NCBI GenBank assembly: GCA_011682565.1 | Contig: JAACEJ010000063.1 | Coordinates: forward strand, 1 to 10,487 | Direction: 5' to 3' | Source of the DNA: Actinomycetota bacterium | Lineage (GTDB): Bacteria; Zhuqueibacterota; Zhuqueibacteria; Residuimicrobiales; Krinioviventaceae | DNA length: 10,487 nt | Part shown: one piece after another, positions 8,601-10,487 of the stretch | Layout: the number at the start of each line of letters is the position of its first letter | How positions within the stretch are numbered: position 1 is the first letter of the stretch | Position numbers and translations under genes: made by a program | Notes under the pieces: generated by a model | Told to the model about the DNA's origin: nothing | The model's input: the letters and a program-made list of their open reading frames with translations, nothing else | Database searches by the model: none

Positions 8601-9708
8601 AGTTACCATTAAGCCCTTTTCTTTAAAGAAAGTGCAACTGGGAGCAAATAATGAGGCGGAAATTAGCTTGCCTGCTGTGGATCAATCTGTATACCTTGTT
8701 ATCGTTCGCAAAGGCGGCGTCGGTCCGGCAACCGAGGCTTCTTATGTTGTCAGCAAGGCCCTCGATCCACCGTCTCTTGTCGATGTGCGCGTTTTTCAGA
8801 ATCCTTCTGTGAACCGGATCATTGATTTTCATATTGTATCTTCTGAGAGATTGTACAAGGATGTCCCACCTGATGAAGGCCCGATTGTCACTGCAAAATC
8901 GGCCACAACGGAAAAGGAGTTTGTGGGTGCCCTGGTTTATACGGATGAGGACAACAGTGTGTATGATTATAAAGCCAGTGTTGAAATAAAGGAACCCGGA
9001 GATTATACTTTTACTGTTACCGGTCAGAATGCCGGCGGTGCGGATATTCAGAAGCAGGAAATATCGGCAAAGATTCAAAAGCTTTTACCTGATGTTGGCG
9101 GAGTCATTGCTGATGCTTCCACGGGTGCGCGTTTGGAAATTCCTGCACACGCTATTCACAGCGCATCCTATTTTATGGCAATACCTTCAAGAGACAAAAA
9201 ATCAGTCGACCTCGGACCGTCAACATTTATCCTGGCTAAAAAAGCTGTGTTGACAATGCCTGTATCGGCAAATGAAGATATTGATACCTTTAGAATTTTT
9301 CGACGTGAAAATGACCAATGGGTTTTTGTTGGCGGCCTGGTGGATGCCGACAGGAATACTGTTTCAGTGATGGTTGATCGTCTGGGAGAATACAGCCTGC
9401 GCGCAGCGGATGATAAGCTGCTCGGGGAAATCAAAACCCTTCCGACGCAATATTCTTTAAATCAGAATTATCCTAATCCCTTTAATCCCACGACAACGAT
9501 AAGTTACGATCTGCCAAAAGCTGGATATGTGACAATTACTGTTTTTGATATCTTGGGTAAAAAGGTTGCAACGCTTGTCAATGGAAACCGGGAAGCCGGT
9601 TCTTATAAAACGACATTTGATGCGAGAAATCTTGCTACAGGAATTTATTTCTATCGTATTAAAGCGGGTTCGTTTAAAAAGATGCACAAAATGATGGTCG
9701 TTAAATAA
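5608..9708 (+). CDS. Secreted multidomain T9SS cargo with Ig-like repeats and an inactive-looking metallopeptidase domain
   Basis: The 1366-residue product has, in order: a signal peptide (residues 1 to about 25-27, cut near VSA or AQA); five Ig-like repeats starting near residues 29, 150, 270, 395 and 526; a domain at about 640-950 resembling secreted gluzincin peptidases (RIIVFLMDLRDEY, SNEADMIYVDTEP, EEEWLTQGLSSMA); beta-rich linkers; a ZU5-like segment at about 1162-1268 (GGVIADASTGARLEIPAHAI); and a textbook T9SS type A sorting domain at 1278-1366 (LNQNYPNPFNPTT, then VFDILGKKV, GIYFYRI and MMVVK). In active relatives an HExxH motif and a downstream NEG bind zinc; here those places read TYFTN (797-801) and TQG (Q817), so catalysis is not expected. 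Known: type A domains send proteins through T9SS to the cell surface or outside. Inference: a surface-anchored binding or scaffold protein moved by the PorV-like product encoded just upstream (54-base gap). The frame is intact, which argues against decay. Confidence 0.88.
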   Translation: MQIKRGSGLLLIVLLLGGLFFVVSAQASAPTVVSARYIDSVNTLEIVFDQPVYNDSVHVVRGGITLDGDNGGKNPDLTLTGGIISGDPALSDSIQILLNYANQQIIETMVDRESLALILAAGVFLNEAMEGNAAIGVDADVPVAFEIDNAAPAVVAAKYDAGSNTLSIDFSSPVNGRKVDIIKIAVDDDAGGPNANLGFATINEKVITQKVASTIEISLSPKHQSKLESMNTANLSLLLKPFSFIDVNRNSVIATNAENPVGITYLPDESPTVLESAEYNAGSNNLTLIFNEKIVTTFWDAEAINAKGITIHDVTNSESARLSGAAAVSVKSSVKLVIMVLPADQRLIESLKDTSNLVVTLDALSILDEFGNGIAQISMENAVPVTFIPEKEKDSPTITKAAYDAGKNVLSLTFGNISAKTRGIDTTNVDLAGVTLDDDNGGPNADVVLSGGKILGVKTGRPAFIRVLEITVNQEDEIKIESMANKGSISIGVKPLSFFFESYTKTRNGNHLLPTGEVMVSYAPDSIAAQLNSAKYDFKEKTLKLSLNKIVDVSSFSPTTVTFGGIKLTGGGVEEENASRTLTIDVSEQDEASISGLAVETKAAPTIAITAGALKNLDGFTNQALSYADGDTLGDGSNIVVGYGRGFWDKSYQLFPTLDELVPASLRAVGAHSYFYVADDQWNVTVGLDSVQALLKAFESSTPANANKGIYQICRETYGQEGDTDGDPRIIVFLMDLRDEYAVASGDASADIPKAGDFMTRNEKPVSAEAHSNEADMIYVDTEPIIRAGYAEQVLATYFTNMILYNVDVKEEEWLTQGLSSMAMDICGYGYTNFRFPAEKPVLPANVSLPTWTGWTGGHPGTDINERNMAYMFMRYIYDQYGGAATISAIAASQEKGIASINSVLAEKGADVSAWSVLQNVGVAALANVQDDSTYGNTYGFAGIALRSPTITEITFKSDVFDNTVANWAVQYHLIKSKNNPGKINFNGLNDAEFSVNIVTIKPFSLKKVQLGANNEAEISLPAVDQSVYLVIVRKGGVGPATEASYVVSKALDPPSLVDVRVFQNPSVNRIIDFHIVSSERLYKDVPPDEGPIVTAKSATTEKEFVGALVYTDEDNSVYDYKASVEIKEPGDYTFTVTGQNAGGADIQKQEISAKIQKLLPDVGGVIADASTGARLEIPAHAIHSASYFMAIPSRDKKSVDLGPSTFILAKKAVLTMPVSANEDIDTFRIFRRENDQWVFVGGLVDADRNTVSVMVDRLGEYSLRAADDKLLGEIKTLPTQYSLNQNYPNPFNPTTTISYDLPKAGYVTITVFDILGKKVATLVNGNREAGSYKTTFDARNLATGIYFYRIKAGSFKKMHKMMVVK
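5692..7500 (+). repeat. Five tandem Ig-like protein repeats of about 120-130 residues
   Basis: Each unit opens with the pattern (S/A)PTVxxAxYDxGxNxLxLxF, seen at about 5692, 6055, 6415, 6790 and 7183. Units 1, 2 and 4 carry an Asp/Asn/Gly-rich turn about 35-45 residues in (LDGDNGGKNPDL, VDDDAGGPNANL, LDDDNGGPNADV); units 3 and 5 have lost it. The repeats are divergent at the DNA level, so this is an old protein-domain array and not a recent tandem duplication. Confidence 0.8.
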
Positions 9709-9720
9709 CATGAGAATTTG

Positions 9721-9753
9721 AATCCTCAAAGGTCTGCCAGACCTTTGAGGATT
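9721..9753 (+). repeat. Perfect 33-base palindrome (16-base arms, 1-base centre)
   Basis: The arms AATCCTCAAAGGTCTG and CAGACCTTTGAGGATT are exact reverse complements around a single C at 9737. As RNA it would form a 15-pair stem with a 3-base loop. It starts 12 bases after the stop codon of the large secreted protein and ends 31 bases before the lipoprotein start. No T-run follows (ATTAGAAACAG), so it is not a standard intrinsic terminator. It could be a transcript-stabilising hairpin, a partial or factor-dependent terminator, or a copy of a dispersed palindromic repeat. Confidence 0.9.
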
Positions 9754-9771
9754 AGAAACAGTAAACTTAGC

Positions 9772-9777
9772 GGAGGG
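9772..9777 (+). promoter_or_regulatory. Shine-Dalgarno site of the TPR lipoprotein gene
   Basis: GGAGGG; its GGAGG core ends 8 bases before the ATG at 9785, which supports that start. Confidence 0.75.
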
Positions 9778-9784
9778 ATACTCC

Positions 9785-10487
9785 ATGTTGAAAAACAATA
9801 AATGGAACGCCTTGTTGGCTGTTATTGCTGTAGTCACTTTAACCAGCCTGCCCGGCTGCTATCGTAAAGGGGAAAATATACCCGTTAATCCGCCCACAGA
9901 ATCGACCTATCTTGTCGATGCCTGGACATCATTTGAGAGTGGAGATTTCACGGCAGCAGAACAGGCATTCAAATCCTCAAAAGATCGCGATGCGCTGAAC
10001 CCTGAAGCTTTCCTCGGTCTGGGATGGACGCAGGCAAGACTGTTAAGTTTCGATAAAGCAATCTCGAATTTCAGAATCATGCAGTCCATTACCAGCGATC
10101 CGGCTTTAGAGGCTGACGCTCACGCAGGGTTAGCTGTTTGTTATGCAGCAATGAAGAATGACGACTCTGCCATTGAAAACACACAGACAGCCTTGGAAAT
10201 GCAACCCAACTACAAGTTTTCACATGATAATTATGTCGATGCAAAAGCGCTGAATATCGTTCTGGCGCGCAGCTATCTGAACAAAGGTGATTACCTTTCA
10301 GCGATGAACGTCGTTGAAAACAATCTTGAATCCGGCTTTGTAGACCAGCTTGTTTCGGAAGGAGTTCTGATAAAAACGAACGGCATGGAAGCTTCACCGA
10401 TTCTTTCCACTGCAACTCCCGTTGATGGACAAGCCACACTGCGGCTCACCAAGGAGTCCAACGGAAAAAGTGTCGCTATAGAATTGG
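9785..10487 (+). CDS. TPR-repeat lipoprotein (3' end outside window)
   Basis: The frame opens with ATG and stays open to the window end, giving 234 visible residues. The N-terminus has Lys, a hydrophobic stretch (ALLAVIAVVTLTSL) and a lipobox LPGC with Cys at residue 25, as in lipoproteins cut by signal peptidase II. Residues about 43-190 hold roughly four helical TPR-like units (examples: AWTSFESGDFTAAEQAFKSS, DAHAGLAVCYAAMKNDDSAI, LARSYLNKGDYLSAMNVVEN). After that the sequence changes to a beta-like segment (ATPVDGQATLRL), perhaps the start of a second domain. Known: TPRs mediate protein-protein contacts. It follows the secreted pseudopeptidase gene after a palindrome and may belong to the same operon or be a separate unit. 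The residue after the lipid-bearing Cys is Tyr, not Asp, which by the rule known from enteric bacteria gives no signal to stay in the inner membrane. The function is otherwise unknown; an accessory role at the outer membrane is inference. Confidence 0.85.
   Translation, partial: MLKNNKWNALLAVIAVVTLTSLPGCYRKGENIPVNPPTESTYLVDAWTSFESGDFTAAEQAFKSSKDRDALNPEAFLGLGWTQARLLSFDKAISNFRIMQSITSDPALEADAHAGLAVCYAAMKNDDSAIENTQTALEMQPNYKFSHDNYVDAKALNIVLARSYLNKGDYLSAMNVVENNLESGFVDQLVSEGVLIKTNGMEASPILSTATPVDGQATLRLTKESNGKSVAIEL

Noticed and set aside
9721..9765. Intrinsic terminator at the palindrome
   Set aside because: The stem is strong but is followed by ATTAGAAACAG with no run of T, so it was annotated as a palindrome of unknown role.

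Overview
The window reads as one block of five genes on the + strand, two of them cut by the window edges, with gaps of 18 to 76 bases. All four complete or 3'-partial genes have a strong Shine-Dalgarno sequence (GGAGG core), and all encode exported proteins. The content points to the cell envelope of a Gram-negative bacterium from the FCB side of the tree: a TonB-dependent outer-membrane receptor, a PorV/PorQ-type outer-membrane protein, two large secreted proteins with C-terminal domains of the type IX secretion (T9SS) kind, and a TPR lipoprotein. Strong Shine-Dalgarno sites are unusual in Bacteroidota proper. I therefore lean towards a neighbouring lineage (Calditrichota, KSB1, Marinimicrobia or similar); this placement is inference.

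Layout: 1-2019 is the C-terminal part of a TonB-dependent receptor, with clusters of EF-hand-like Asp/Asn loops in presumed surface loops. 2062-4455 is a secreted protein of about 797 residues with a fibronectin-III-like domain and a T9SS-like C-terminal domain. 4474-5553 is a PorV/PorQ-family barrel. 5608-9708 is a 1366-residue secreted protein: signal peptide, five Ig-like repeats, a domain resembling a gluzincin metallopeptidase, a ZU5-like segment and a classic T9SS type A sorting domain. A perfect 33-base palindrome lies at 9721-9753. From 9785 to the window end runs the start of a TPR lipoprotein.

How they may work together (inference): the PorV-like protein sits between two cargo genes and may carry both to the cell surface by way of T9SS. 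The receptor, the secreted proteins and the lipoprotein may then form a surface complex for binding and taking up a substrate, or for surface assembly.

The most striking point is in the 1366-residue protein. The fold signatures around a metallopeptidase active site are kept, but every residue expected to bind zinc or catalyse is replaced (HExxH became TYFTN, and the later NEG became TQG). It therefore looks like a secreted, cell-surface pseudopeptidase, probably a binding protein. No RNA genes, CRISPR arrays, insertion sequences or gene-free stretches over 300 bases were seen.
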